Source: Maricaulis sp048268525
GTDB lineage: Bacteria > Pseudomonadota > Alphaproteobacteria > Caulobacterales > Maricaulaceae
Direction: 5' to 3'
Length of the DNA stretch: 64,000 bases
Assembly: GCF_048268525.1 (NCBI RefSeq)
Contig: NZ_JBLWVH010000009.1
Coordinates: 1 to 64,000 of the forward strand
Below, in pieces: positions 33,099-42,346 of this stretch. A model generated the notes under the pieces. It saw only the letters and a program-made list of their open reading frames with translations, had not been told where the DNA came from and did no database searches. The first letter of the stretch is position 1. Every line of letters starts with the position of its first letter. Position numbers and translations under genes: made by a program.

Positions 33099-35209
33099 TC
33101 TTGCAAGGCAGGCGCCGGCGTGCCGGATGGTTCGATCAGATGTGTATCGAGAAAGTCCGTGACCCGGTCGAGTGCACGCCGCAACCGGTCATCATTGGTG
33201 ATGTTGTGCCCGGCTTCGAGCATCAGATGGAATCGCACCGGCTTTCCCGCCTCGATCAGGGCTGCCTCCATGCGCTCGGACTGGTCGATCGGGACGACGT
33301 CGTCATTCGTGCCATGAATCAGCATCACCGGAATTGATATCCTGGAGGCCTGCCGCGCCGGCGACGCCGCCGCCAGAGCCGCCTCGTCGTGCTCCGGATC
33401 ACCCATATTTGTGACCCAGTATTCATAAGCGTCCTGACCCTGTTCCCGCTTGTAGGCCAGGAATGCAGGAAGGTCGGCGATGCCGGCAATACTGACCGCG
33501 CATTGATACTGGGGTTCTTGTCGCATCGCCGCCGCAAGTGCGGCATATCCGCCATAACTCCAGCCAACAATGCAGGACCGCCGGGGATCGACCAGACCCG
33601 TCCGGGCGATGGCGTGATAGGCATCGGTCACATCGTCAGACATCCGACCGGCCCAGTTGCGATTGCCGGCGCTGGAGAACTCATGGCCGTATCCGGATGA
33701 GCCGCGAAAATTTGGCTGAAGCACCGCATAACCACGCGTCGCCAGATATTGCGCCAGGAAGTCGAACTGGAAGGCGTCGCGTGCTTCGGGCCCTCCATGT
33801 GGCAGGACGATCAGGGGCGGGCGCCGGCCCGCATCCTGCGGCAGGGTAAGATACGCATCGATCAGGCGACCATCCCGCGTCCTCACCACATGATGTTGCA
33901 TGGGCAAAAGACGTTCCGGAGCCAGTCGGGCATTCTCCAGTCCGATAGGCAAGATACGGCCTTGGGCAATATCATAGGCGTAATACGCGCCTATCTCCTG
34001 CGGTCCCTCCAGACGCACGATCATGGTTTCAGCCTGCACATCAACCGGATGCACGGTGACGGCCTCTCCGAAGAAGTCGCAAAGCGCCTCGTAGTGCCGC
34101 TGCAAATACGGGTCGAGGAAGTAGGCCCTGTATCGCCAGTCGATCACCTCGGCCGCCAGCAGGCGACCTGTCACCGTGTCGGTCACGCCACCATCGACAT
34201 CATGGGTCGGGTGTTCATAGATCAGGTCGCCCAAAACATCCTCTTCCAGATCGAAGCGATAAATGCCCCGCCGCGCGCGCTCATCCGGACGAGCCCCGAC
34301 CAGAACCGCATCGTCGGTTTCGGAATTGGCGATCCAGATTGTTTCGCTCCAGCGCCTCAGCCGGTCGACGAATGTATCGACCTTGATGTTCTCCAGGTCC
34401 GCCCATGTGTCATCGCTCTCCAACTGGCGGAACAGGGTGACGGTCTCGGTATCGCGATCAAAATCGATCCGCATGGACGGGTCGCCGGACATGTCGGTGT
34501 ACCAGACAACCGTGTCGGCAATGCCGCTCAGGATGTTCTGCCCTCGACCCGTTACCAGATTGACCCGCCACAAGTCGTAGCTGTCGTCCGAGGGCGCGGA
34601 TACCAGCACGGTGTCCGGGTCTTCCGGCAGGACATCGACAATCCGCGCCGCCGGCGAACGCCCGCCCATATGCCAAGCCTCGACTTCACCGAAGACGGGG
34701 AGAGACCGTCCAGACTCCACATCGAGCACAAGCCACCGCCAATAATGCCCGACAAGGCCGTTGGTCAGGGTTTCATCATGTACCGAAACAGCGGTTACGG
34801 ACCCGACCAGCAAGGTGGTCGCATTGGCCCATTGCAAGCGATGGGGAAAATTGCCTGGAAACGGGAACTCGCGCGGCGCGGGCTCCCCGGACTGCGACAG
34901 ATCGATCACCATCAGCGCGTATCGGCGACCGAAGACCGTGTCCGTCGCCTCCAGATCAATCGGTGCCAGATCATCGGTTCGTGCCAGATAGGCCACAAAT
35001 CGACCATCCGGCGAAGCCGTCACCTCCATCGTGTCAGGCGGAACGAAGATCTCGGCGAGACGGAGCGGTTGCGCCTGGCTCGCCGCCCCGGGCAAGCAAA
35101 TGGCCACAAACAAGGCGGCCAGCATCACCGCCGCAAAGCCGCGAGACCCAGAACTCGAATGCGTTTTCCGGCCTGCCTTGGCTGTGCGGCGGCTAGTTTT
35201 CAGGGTCAT
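33095..35209 (-). CDS. Secreted S9 family prolyl oligopeptidase (tandem copy 3)
   Basis: The protein has about 704 residues. A long basic n-region precedes a hydrophobic signal core (AAVMLAALFVAICLPG, cleavage near SQA-QP). A beta-propeller-like region follows, then an alpha/beta-hydrolase domain. Ser is in GWSYGGYAA (about residue 555), Asp in HGTNDDVVP and His in EAGHNITND, a complete triad. HGGPEARD is the oxyanion region. It is probably periplasmic. The ATG at 35209 overlaps the previous S9 gene by 17 bp; an in-frame ATG at 35221 is possible. It is the last of three related genes on one strand. Confidence 0.85.
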   Translation of the reverse strand: MTLKTSRRTAKAGRKTHSSSGSRGFAAVMLAALFVAICLPGAASQAQPLRLAEIFVPPDTMEVTASPDGRFVAYLARTDDLAPIDLEATDTVFGRRYALMVIDLSQSGEPAPREFPFPGNFPHRLQWANATTLLVGSVTAVSVHDETLTNGLVGHYWRWLVLDVESGRSLPVFGEVEAWHMGGRSPAARIVDVLPEDPDTVLVSAPSDDSYDLWRVNLVTGRGQNILSGIADTVVWYTDMSGDPSMRIDFDRDTETVTLFRQLESDDTWADLENIKVDTFVDRLRRWSETIWIANSETDDAVLVGARPDERARRGIYRFDLEEDVLGDLIYEHPTHDVDGGVTDTVTGRLLAAEVIDWRYRAYFLDPYLQRHYEALCDFFGEAVTVHPVDVQAETMIVRLEGPQEIGAYYAYDIAQGRILPIGLENARLAPERLLPMQHHVVRTRDGRLIDAYLTLPQDAGRRPPLIVLPHGGPEARDAFQFDFLAQYLATRGYAVLQPNFRGSSGYGHEFSSAGNRNWAGRMSDDVTDAYHAIARTGLVDPRRSCIVGWSYGGYAALAAAMRQEPQYQCAVSIAGIADLPAFLAYKREQGQDAYEYWVTNMGDPEHDEAALAAASPARQASRISIPVMLIHGTNDDVVPIDQSERMEAALIEAGKPVRFHLMLEAGHNITNDDRLRRALDRVTDFLDTHLIEPSGTPAPALQD

Positions 35210-37442
35210 CAGGGAACTCATCGGTCGCTTCGGATGTCGCGCCCAGCATGCCTTCCAGCCCGATCCGATCATCATCGGCCGGGTCCGACATGCCCATCAC
35301 GCGCCGGAACTGAGGCAGGTTGATGTTTTCAGGCTCGGTCAGGGTCTGCCAGGAATCGCGGTCTTCGGGCTGCACCTCATCGAGATACTCGCCCATGAAG
35401 GCCTCCATCAGGGCAAGGGTGCGACCGAGGGCCAACGGTGTCTCGAAATTGTGGCCGGCCCCGCGGATGGTCCGCTCGCGATAGTCATATCCGGCGGCCT
35501 CGAGCGCTTCGCTCATGAGGTTCGCCTGCGACATTGGCACGACATCATCCTTGTTGCCGTGGAGCAGAAGGATGGGCGCCTGCATGCGATCGATCTGATG
35601 GATCGGCGACATCGCACGGACTGTTTCGCTGTCACCGACCGGGTCGCCAATCTGTCGGGTCCAATAATCAACGGCATCGGGCCGGTATTCTCGGGACCAG
35701 TCGATAAAGGCTTCCGGGTCGGTAATGCCGGCAACACTGACCACGCAACGATAGGCGTCAGGCGTCGCAAAGGCGCCGGCCAGCGCCGCATAACCGCCAT
35801 AGGAGAAGCCGGCGATACAGACCCGGTCGCGGATCGTCAGACCGGACCGGATTGCCCAGTCCAGTGTGTCCGTGATGTCGTCCTGGACGGCGCGGCTCCA
35901 TTCGCCGTGTGCCGCACGCGCAAAGCTGCGCCCATATCCTTCCGATCCGCGGAAATTGGGTTGCAGTACCCGCCACCCTTCAGCGGCAAAGTATTGGGCG
36001 ATCGGATCAAATCCGAAACTGTCCCGGGCTTCCGGACCGCCATGGGGCATGACCACAGTCGGCAGGGCGGCACCCGGCGCAGCGCCCGCGGGATGGGTGA
36101 CGAACACATCGATGACCAGCCCGTCGCGGGTGGTCACACGCTCGCTTGTGACCCGGCTCAGACGCGTCCCCAGCAAGGCTGGATTGACCGCGGCGAGGGG
36201 TCGGACTTGCGACGTATCAAGCGAGTAGGCGTAATAGCTTCCCGGTTCCTGCGGGCCGGTCACAAACAGCAGCAAGGCATTGGCCGTCACATCCAACGGG
36301 TAGACGACCGCGTCGGCCTCGAAATAGGCGGTCAGTGCCTGAAAATGCGCGTCGAGCCGCCTGTCAAAAAACCGGGTGCGGATGCGGTCATCCAGATAGG
36401 TGACGGCGATCATCCGATCGGACAGCTCGTCCCGCAGCACGGTGTCCAGATCATAGGTCGGGTGTTCCCACACCCGGTCACCGATCTCGTCCGCCTCCAG
36501 GTCGTATTCATAGACTCCACGCCGCTCCACCCCCTCCGGTCGCACCGCCACCAGCACCGTATCGTCATCATCCGTATTGGCCGCCCAGATCGAGCGATTG
36601 GCCCGGTGGATATAATCAACGAATTCATTCAGCGTGAGCGACTCATCCCGGCTCCAGCGGTCGGAACCGGATCGCCGGCGATAGATCCGGGCGCGATCGT
36701 CGTCGATATCCAGATCGAGCCGGAAGGTAGCCCGACCCTGTTCGTTGGCGGCCCATTGAACGGTATTGGACCTGCCGCGCTCAACTCGATCATGGTCACC
36801 GGTCGCAAGATTGAGGCGCCAGAGGTCGAAATTGGAAGTGCGGTGCGCCGCGACCAGGACATGATCGGGCTCACCGGGAAGCGGGTGGACGACTTCGGCG
36901 AAATTGTCGGCGGCCCGCATGTCCCAAGCCTCGTCATCACCGAACAGGACATCGCGCTGACCAGTCCGGATGTCGATCGAAACCAGACGCCAATAAAAGC
37001 GGTAATAGGGCACCCGTGACCGCCGCTGCGGCCGCATGTGTCCATTGTCCTCTGAGATGGCAATGGCGCTGACAATCAGCCGATCCGGTCCGGCCCAGCG
37101 GATCACGACCGGGATGTCTGTGCCCAGGTCAATCTCGCGCGGCGACGCCTCGGCAGGACTAGACAGCTCAACCAGCAACAAGCGGTGATGCAGGTTATCC
37201 GGGTCCTCGCGATGCGCAGCGCCCGTGGCCCGGGCCAGGGCGTGAAAATCGCTGGTTCGCTGCAGGTAGGCGACCCGTCGGCCATCCGGCGACATCTGGA
37301 TTGTCCGGATCGACGGGGGTTGGGCCAGGTCATTGATGGTCAGCGGACGGCTCTGGATGGCTCCGGCCTGGGCGCTGACCATCGTCGCGAGCATGACCGC
37401 GAGCAGCCGGACGACCGGCTTCGTGACTGCGTTCCACCCCAT
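35193..37442 (-). CDS. Secreted S9 family prolyl oligopeptidase (tandem copy 2)
   Basis: The protein has 749 residues with signal peptide core VVRLLAVMLATMVSAQAGA. The triad is present: GFSYGGYAA, HGNKDDVVP and GAGHNF. About 65 acidic, Asp/Glu-rich residues extend the C-terminus beyond the hydrolase fold, missing in the neighbours. It shares HGGPEARDSFGFDP with the other two copies and the upstream EPGSYYAY strand. It probably cleaves peptides in the periplasm or outside. The gap to copy 1 is 62 bp. Confidence 0.87.
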   Translation of the reverse strand: MGWNAVTKPVVRLLAVMLATMVSAQAGAIQSRPLTINDLAQPPSIRTIQMSPDGRRVAYLQRTSDFHALARATGAAHREDPDNLHHRLLLVELSSPAEASPREIDLGTDIPVVIRWAGPDRLIVSAIAISEDNGHMRPQRRSRVPYYRFYWRLVSIDIRTGQRDVLFGDDEAWDMRAADNFAEVVHPLPGEPDHVLVAAHRTSNFDLWRLNLATGDHDRVERGRSNTVQWAANEQGRATFRLDLDIDDDRARIYRRRSGSDRWSRDESLTLNEFVDYIHRANRSIWAANTDDDDTVLVAVRPEGVERRGVYEYDLEADEIGDRVWEHPTYDLDTVLRDELSDRMIAVTYLDDRIRTRFFDRRLDAHFQALTAYFEADAVVYPLDVTANALLLFVTGPQEPGSYYAYSLDTSQVRPLAAVNPALLGTRLSRVTSERVTTRDGLVIDVFVTHPAGAAPGAALPTVVMPHGGPEARDSFGFDPIAQYFAAEGWRVLQPNFRGSEGYGRSFARAAHGEWSRAVQDDITDTLDWAIRSGLTIRDRVCIAGFSYGGYAALAGAFATPDAYRCVVSVAGITDPEAFIDWSREYRPDAVDYWTRQIGDPVGDSETVRAMSPIHQIDRMQAPILLLHGNKDDVVPMSQANLMSEALEAAGYDYRERTIRGAGHNFETPLALGRTLALMEAFMGEYLDEVQPEDRDSWQTLTEPENINLPQFRRVMGMSDPADDDRIGLEGMLGATSEATDEFPDDPEN

Positions 37443-37504
37443 TCACACATCTCCACCCGGGAACAGGCTTCGCCGCTCCTCACCTCGGGGTTGCGACACT
37501 GACA

Positions 37505-39577
37505 CTACTCGCCGTCGTCCGCGTTGGGGTCGAAGCTGTCGATCCGGCCGTCCATCGCATCGTCCAGAAAACTGGCCAGATTACGCATTGTAATAATGAA
37601 GTCGCGTCCCTGGCCCCATTGATGGGTCAGGTTCGGCACTTCTTCATAGACAAAATCAGCGCCCGCCGTCTCCAGGGCTTCGGCCATCGCGCGCGATTGC
37701 TCGACCGGCACCACCTGGTCTGCGTCACCGTGCAGGAGATAGACCGGACGCTGAATGCGATCGGCAAGTCGGACCGGGGAAGTCTCGCGCAGGAAGTCAC
37801 GATCACGCCGCGGATGTCCGAGCAGTTCAACCCAGTAGTCATGAACCTCATCACCGGCGTCCTCCTTGAACTCGAGGAATGCCTCCACATCCGCCACCGG
37901 CGCGCCGGCGAAGGCGCACCTATAAAGCTCCGGCGTCAGCGCCGCACCGATCAGGGCGGCATATCCGCCATAGCTGAAACCGACAATGCAGACCCTGTCC
38001 GGATCGGCTCGCCCGCTATCGACAAGCGAAGCGACGCCGTCCGAGATATCGTCCTGCATCAACCGCCCCCATTGCCGGTATCCGGCCTCGGCATATGCAC
38101 GCCCATAGCCTGACGAGCCGCGGTAATTGGGTTGAAAGACCGTGTAGCCCAGCGCGGCGAGATACTGGACCACCGGGTCAAAACCCTGCCCGTCCCGCGC
38201 TTCCGGTCCACCGTGCGGCATCACGATCAGCGGCGTTGTCGAGGTGCTGCCTGTGCCGGGCTCGGTCAGGAAGGCCGGAATTTCGGTACCATCCCGCGCT
38301 GTATAGGTGATGGCCTGCATCGGCTGCAGACTGTCAGCGACCAGCTCGCTGTTTACCGCAACCAACTCGTCAATCACCCCTGATGCCGCATCATGCATGT
38401 AATAGATGCCCGGCTGGGTCGCCCCGCTGGTATAGATCACCATCCGGCTCGCCCCGACTGAAACCGGCTCAACGATCACATCGTCGGGAAACTGGCTGCG
38501 AATGTCGGCATATCCCGCCGCAAACACCGGATCTGCAAAGACGAAGTGCCGCCGTGCATCCGCATAGGAATAGCCGTAATAGGCCCCTGTATCGTCATCG
38601 ATGAGCGCGTAGTCGATATCGTAGTCGTCGCGGACGGCAACCGGTTCCAGGAAAACATCCTCGGCCAGGTCATAGCGATAAATCCCGTAAAACTCGGTGC
38701 CATTCGGTCGCGCCCGAACATAGATTTCACCCGGCTGGTCTGACGGTCCGGCCCACTCGAAGTTCGCGCGCGCATCAAACAGGTCAAGCGTCCGCACGGT
38801 ATTGACCCGTCGCCAACGCCCGTTCCGTCCAGTGCGGGCGTGAAAGCGCAAGTGTTCACCGCGCCGCGTTCTGTCCACCCGCATGACCGCTTCACCATTG
38901 GCGCTGAACCAGGCCACGGTCGCATCGTCGCCACGCTCGATACGTTCAGCCGCACCGGTCTCGATATTGACGCGGTAGAGGTTGTAATTCCGGCGTTCAT
39001 AGCTGGGCATGAGAATGTGGTCGGGATCATCGGGCAGGAAATCCGTGATCGGCGAGCGGTTGCGGTTCCAGAAATTCTCGCCTTCGCCGTCAAACAGGAC
39101 CGAAACCCGCTGCAGGCTGTCCCGATCAATGGTCAGAACGCGCGATTGCGAGGCCACGACCTGGACCCGCCCGCGAACCCGGCGCAGCCCCACACGGACA
39201 TTGCGGGCACTGATTGCGATCAGGAAGCGGTCATCATTGGCCCACTCGACCCAGTCGACACGCCGGTTGCCGACCGACACCCGACGCCCCACAGCACCAC
39301 CCTCGGCGTCGAGATCATAAACCAGGATCGTGTCATCCCCGCCATCATAGCGCGGCTTCTCCACCATCAGCAGATATCGGCCGCTGGGTGACAGACGCAC
39401 ATTTGCATAGCTTGGCGGACGGATCACATGGCGCAGGAAGTCCTCGATCGCGCCATCCCCCATGGAGGGTACGCGCTGGGCCCCGGCCGGTCCGGCCACG
39501 ATCGCAAGCATGGCACTCAAGCCAAGCACCGCGGCCAATGCCGCTCGAAAAACAAACAATTTCGGAATCATGCGCAC
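37505..39577 (-). CDS. Secreted S9 family prolyl oligopeptidase (tandem copy 1)
   Basis: The 690-residue protein has a signal core FRAALAAVLGLSAMLAIVAG with cleavage near AGA-QR. The catalytic residues are in GFSYGGYAA, HGDADQVVP and NLTHQWG; the last differs from the usual GxGHxF context but keeps the histidine. The propeller carries GLRRVRGRVQVV-type strands. It is first of three S9 genes read in the same direction and probably defines the promoter of the array. Confidence 0.87.
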   Translation of the reverse strand: MRMIPKLFVFRAALAAVLGLSAMLAIVAGPAGAQRVPSMGDGAIEDFLRHVIRPPSYANVRLSPSGRYLLMVEKPRYDGGDDTILVYDLDAEGGAVGRRVSVGNRRVDWVEWANDDRFLIAISARNVRVGLRRVRGRVQVVASQSRVLTIDRDSLQRVSVLFDGEGENFWNRNRSPITDFLPDDPDHILMPSYERRNYNLYRVNIETGAAERIERGDDATVAWFSANGEAVMRVDRTRRGEHLRFHARTGRNGRWRRVNTVRTLDLFDARANFEWAGPSDQPGEIYVRARPNGTEFYGIYRYDLAEDVFLEPVAVRDDYDIDYALIDDDTGAYYGYSYADARRHFVFADPVFAAGYADIRSQFPDDVIVEPVSVGASRMVIYTSGATQPGIYYMHDAASGVIDELVAVNSELVADSLQPMQAITYTARDGTEIPAFLTEPGTGSTSTTPLIVMPHGGPEARDGQGFDPVVQYLAALGYTVFQPNYRGSSGYGRAYAEAGYRQWGRLMQDDISDGVASLVDSGRADPDRVCIVGFSYGGYAALIGAALTPELYRCAFAGAPVADVEAFLEFKEDAGDEVHDYWVELLGHPRRDRDFLRETSPVRLADRIQRPVYLLHGDADQVVPVEQSRAMAEALETAGADFVYEEVPNLTHQWGQGRDFIITMRNLASFLDDAMDGRIDSFDPNADDGE

Positions 39578-39630
39578 GCCCCCGACACCAATTTAAGCGT
39601 CGGAACAACCGCGTTGCAACCGCGTCTGCG

Positions 39631-39846
39631 TCAGCGCCGCGCGGTCAGTTGCAGGCCCAGCCCTATGGCCAGCCCCGGAGCGAGACCAAACAGGACACCG
39701 AGCAGCCAGCTGCCGGTGACAAGGGCAATGATCAGCCACAGGGCAACGCCGGCAAAGAGACCGGCAACGAAGCCGAGCGGTTTGCGAAACCGGGCCGGGA
39801 GTGAGGATGGTTCTCTTGGGGCAGACGGGGGTCTGGAGGCGGTCAT
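39631..39846 (-). CDS. Small membrane protein with basic N-terminus
   Basis: The 71-residue protein has a proline/arginine-rich N-terminus and two hydrophobic helices (LGFVAGLFAGVALWLIIALV and WLLGVLFGLAPGLAIGLGL) with GxxxG spacings. AAAGGCGCC precedes the ATG. It lies just upstream of the S9 array. It resembles the glycine-rich small protein at 40827-41075 in design only. The function is unknown. Confidence 0.55.
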   Translation of the reverse strand: MTASRPPSAPREPSSLPARFRKPLGFVAGLFAGVALWLIIALVTGSWLLGVLFGLAPGLAIGLGLQLTARR

Positions 39847-39932
39847 GGCGCCTTTATGGACGACATGACCTCTCCGGAAGCTGGTCGGCGCTTTAAATCT
39901 TCGTCAGATGGCAGCCAACGCTTTGCGCTCGG

Positions 39933-40826
39933 TCAGTTCGCCACAGCGTCATTGTAGAGCGTGGTGACCATGCGTTCCGTGGTGATGAAGCGCCAGCTCC
40001 ATTCGGCGTCGTAATCGGCCAGCGGTTCAGCCGCCAGGACGGCTTCGAGGTCGGCACCACCTTCAACCAGGGTACGGACGCGGAAGGCCGCCTCCCGCAA
40101 CATGTCGATCGAGGCCTGCAGCTCGACACGCGTCGAAAGCGGACCATGTCCGGGAATGATGCGGGTATTCTCGCCGGCCATTGCCAGACCGCGCTCCATG
40201 CCGGCCAGATAGCCGTCGACCGTGCCGCCAGAGTCCAAGTCGATGAAGGGGAACCAGCCCGAGAAGAAGATGTCACCCATGTGCAGGATGTCGGCTTCGC
40301 GGAAATAGACGAAAGCATCGCCATCGGTGTGGGCCGACGGGACATGGACGGCCTCGACCGTCTGACCATTCATGTGGAAGGTCAGATCATCACCAAAGGT
40401 CAGGATTGGCAGCGCCCCCGGGGCATCTGTCCACTCAGCCTCGGAATCGGCGATCCGGGTGCGGATATTGTGATGGGCGGCGACAGTCGAGCCCTGCTGG
40501 GCGAAATGGGAATTGCCGCCCGTGTGGTCACCATGCCAGTGCGTGTTGACGATGAAGCGCGGCGCGGCGGCGCCAGCGATCTCGACGACAGCCCCTTCAA
40601 TAACCGAGCCGGTATTGGGCAGCTGGTCGTCGACCATCACCACACCATCATCGCCGGTGAGCAGCGCCAGATTCCCGGCAATGCCGGTCGAGATCATGTG
40701 GATACCATCGCCCATGTCGGTCGATGTCGCGGTCACGTCCTGCTGGACTGCCGCAGCGGTGCCGACAGCGATACCACCTGCCGCGAGTACGGCTGCCGCC
40801 GTGCTTATTGCCAAACGAAAGCTCAT
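39933..40826 (-). CDS. Periplasmic MBL-fold metallohydrolase
   Basis: The 297-residue protein has a signal peptide (ISTAAAVLAAGGIAVGTAAA) and the metal motif NTHWHGDHTGG (HxHxDH). HTDGDAFVYF and IPGHGPLSTR carry the third and fourth metal ligands of the MBL fold. It resembles the broad MBL/SoxH-QuiP-type hydrolases and not a typical beta-lactamase. The substrate is unknown. Its start codon directly follows the stop of the gene at 40827, so the two are co-translated. Confidence 0.85.
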   Translation of the reverse strand: MSFRLAISTAAAVLAAGGIAVGTAAAVQQDVTATSTDMGDGIHMISTGIAGNLALLTGDDGVVMVDDQLPNTGSVIEGAVVEIAGAAAPRFIVNTHWHGDHTGGNSHFAQQGSTVAAHHNIRTRIADSEAEWTDAPGALPILTFGDDLTFHMNGQTVEAVHVPSAHTDGDAFVYFREADILHMGDIFFSGWFPFIDLDSGGTVDGYLAGMERGLAMAGENTRIIPGHGPLSTRVELQASIDMLREAAFRVRTLVEGGADLEAVLAAEPLADYDAEWSWRFITTERMVTTLYNDAVAN

Positions 40827-41075
40827 CTAATCCCCTCCCGAGATATCGTCGGGCCCGCTTTCCGGCCCGTCCGGGTCTGATATAGGCACGTTTTTCGGAT
40901 TTGCATCCTCACCATCTGGTGATTGTGTGCCACCGCGTCGCCAGTCAATGGCGGCTCCGAATGCCACGCCGAGTGCCAGACCGAGCGCAAGCTGGTCGAA
41001 CGCCACGCCCAGAGCCACGCCCAGTGCAATGCCCACCCCTATCCCGGGGCCAGCGCTTCTTCGTCTTTTCGACAT
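40827..41075 (-). CDS. Small glycine-zipper membrane protein
   Basis: The 82-residue protein has a basic N-terminus (MSKRRRSAGPG) and the repeating hydrophobic pattern GVGIALGVALGVAF...LALGLALGVAFGAAI, typical of glycine-zipper membrane peptides. An acidic, glycine-rich tail follows. AGGATGAGGC precedes the ATG. Its stop abuts the MBL start, implying a shared operon. It may be a membrane partner of the MBL protein or a pore-like peptide; that is not testable from sequence. Confidence 0.6.
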   Translation of the reverse strand: MSKRRRSAGPGIGVGIALGVALGVAFDQLALGLALGVAFGAAIDWRRGGTQSPDGEDANPKNVPISDPDGPESGPDDISGGD

Positions 41076-41157
41076 GCCTCATCCTCCCATCATCGAGCGT
41101 GGAATTTACGGCCTGTTCACCCTGTTTTGGCAGAGGGATAAGGTCAAGGAGCGTCCC

Positions 41158-41724
41158 ATGCGAAGCATCATCACCCTCATCGTCTGGCTGACCTTTGCCG
41201 GATCAGTCCTTGCGACACAGGACAACACGCACACCGCCACGCCTTCGGGGCAGGCGGTTCCACGCTTCGTGTCGCTCAAGGTCGATGTCGCAAACGGTCG
41301 TTCCGGCCCGTCCTCCCAGCACCCCATCGCCTGGCGCTATCTGCGCGCCGGCCTGCCGATGGAAGTGATTGCCGAAACGCCGGATTGGCGCCGCGTCCGC
41401 GATCCGGAGGGCGAGATCACCTGGATGCACCGGTCGATCCTGTCCGGTCGCCGCTCTGTCTACACACTGGAAGACACGCCGCTGCATGCGCGCGACAGCG
41501 ACAGCTCGCCCATCGAGGCCGTCGCCGAAGCCGGCGTCGTCCTGTCGCTGGAACGCTGCCGCACCGGCTGGTGCCGCGTCGAGGGCCAGGGATTTCGTGG
41601 ATGGGTGCGCCCGCACACGCTGTGGGGCGTCTATCCGCAGGAGCTGGACACCGGAAACGACGAGGAGAGCGACGGCAACCCCGCCTTGAGCACCTCGGTC
41701 GCGCATGATACCGCTCTGCCCTGA
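41158..41724 (+). CDS. Secreted SH3-like domain protein
   Basis: The 188-residue protein begins with a signal peptide (MRSIITLIVWLTFAGSVLA). It then has two SH3-type repeats: one with PRFVSLKVDVANGRSGPS and DWRRVRDPEGEITWMHRS, the other ending WCRVEGQGFRGWVRPHTLWG. The pattern matches bacterial SH3_3 domain proteins. These often bind cell-wall or surface partners in the periplasm. AAGGAGCGTCCC precedes the ATG at 41158. It is divergent from the small membrane-protein gene and precedes fabA. Confidence 0.8.
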   Translation: MRSIITLIVWLTFAGSVLATQDNTHTATPSGQAVPRFVSLKVDVANGRSGPSSQHPIAWRYLRAGLPMEVIAETPDWRRVRDPEGEITWMHRSILSGRRSVYTLEDTPLHARDSDSSPIEAVAEAGVVLSLERCRTGWCRVEGQGFRGWVRPHTLWGVYPQELDTGNDEESDGNPALSTSVAHDTALP

Positions 41725-41813
41725 TCTTCCCGGCTGATCTTGAGAGGCCGGGTTTTCGTGACCAGCCCGGTGATCGCCATGCGCCTTCACACGCGGCGCA
41801 ACTGATCGGCTAC

Positions 41814-42332
41814 ATGACTGAACGCCAAAGCTCTTTCAGCTACAATGACCTGATCGACTCCAGCAATGGAAAGATGTGGGGACCCGAGAACGCGCAACTC
41901 CCCGCGCCGCCCATGCTGATGATGGATCGCATCACCCACATCGATGACGAAACCGGCGAATACGGCAAAGGCCAGATTGTCGCCGAACTCGACATCAAGC
42001 CCGACCTCTGGTTCTTCGACTGCCACTTCAAGGGCGACCCGGTCATGCCGGGCTGCCTCGGCCTCGACGCCATGTGGCAGCTGGTCGGCTTCTTCCTGTG
42101 CTGGAAGGGCAATCCCGGCAAGGGCCGCGCCCTCGGCGTGGGCGAGGTGAAATTCACCGGCCAGATCACACCGGATTGCAAGAAAGTCCGCTACGTCATC
42201 GACCTCAAGCGCGTCATCCAGCGCCGCCTGATCATGGCGATCGGCGATGGCCGCGTCGAAGTCGACGGAAAGACCATCTATACTGCCAAGGATTTGCGCG
42301 TGGGCCTGTTCAAGCCCGGCGAAATGGCCTGA
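41814..42332 (+). CDS. fabA: 3-hydroxydecanoyl-ACP dehydratase/isomerase
   Basis: The 172-residue protein has the FabA hot-dog fold. The catalytic His is in FFDCHFKGDPVMPGCLGLD with the matching Asp in LGLDAMWQLVGFFLCW. It dehydrates 3-hydroxyacyl-ACP and isomerises trans-2-decenoyl-ACP to cis-3, starting unsaturated fatty acid synthesis. It is 14 bp upstream of fabB, so they are one operon. The ribosome-binding site is weak. Confidence 0.97.
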   Translation: MTERQSSFSYNDLIDSSNGKMWGPENAQLPAPPMLMMDRITHIDDETGEYGKGQIVAELDIKPDLWFFDCHFKGDPVMPGCLGLDAMWQLVGFFLCWKGNPGKGRALGVGEVKFTGQITPDCKKVRYVIDLKRVIQRRLIMAIGDGRVEVDGKTIYTAKDLRVGLFKPGEMA

Positions 42333-42346
42333 CCCAGGAGAGCCTC

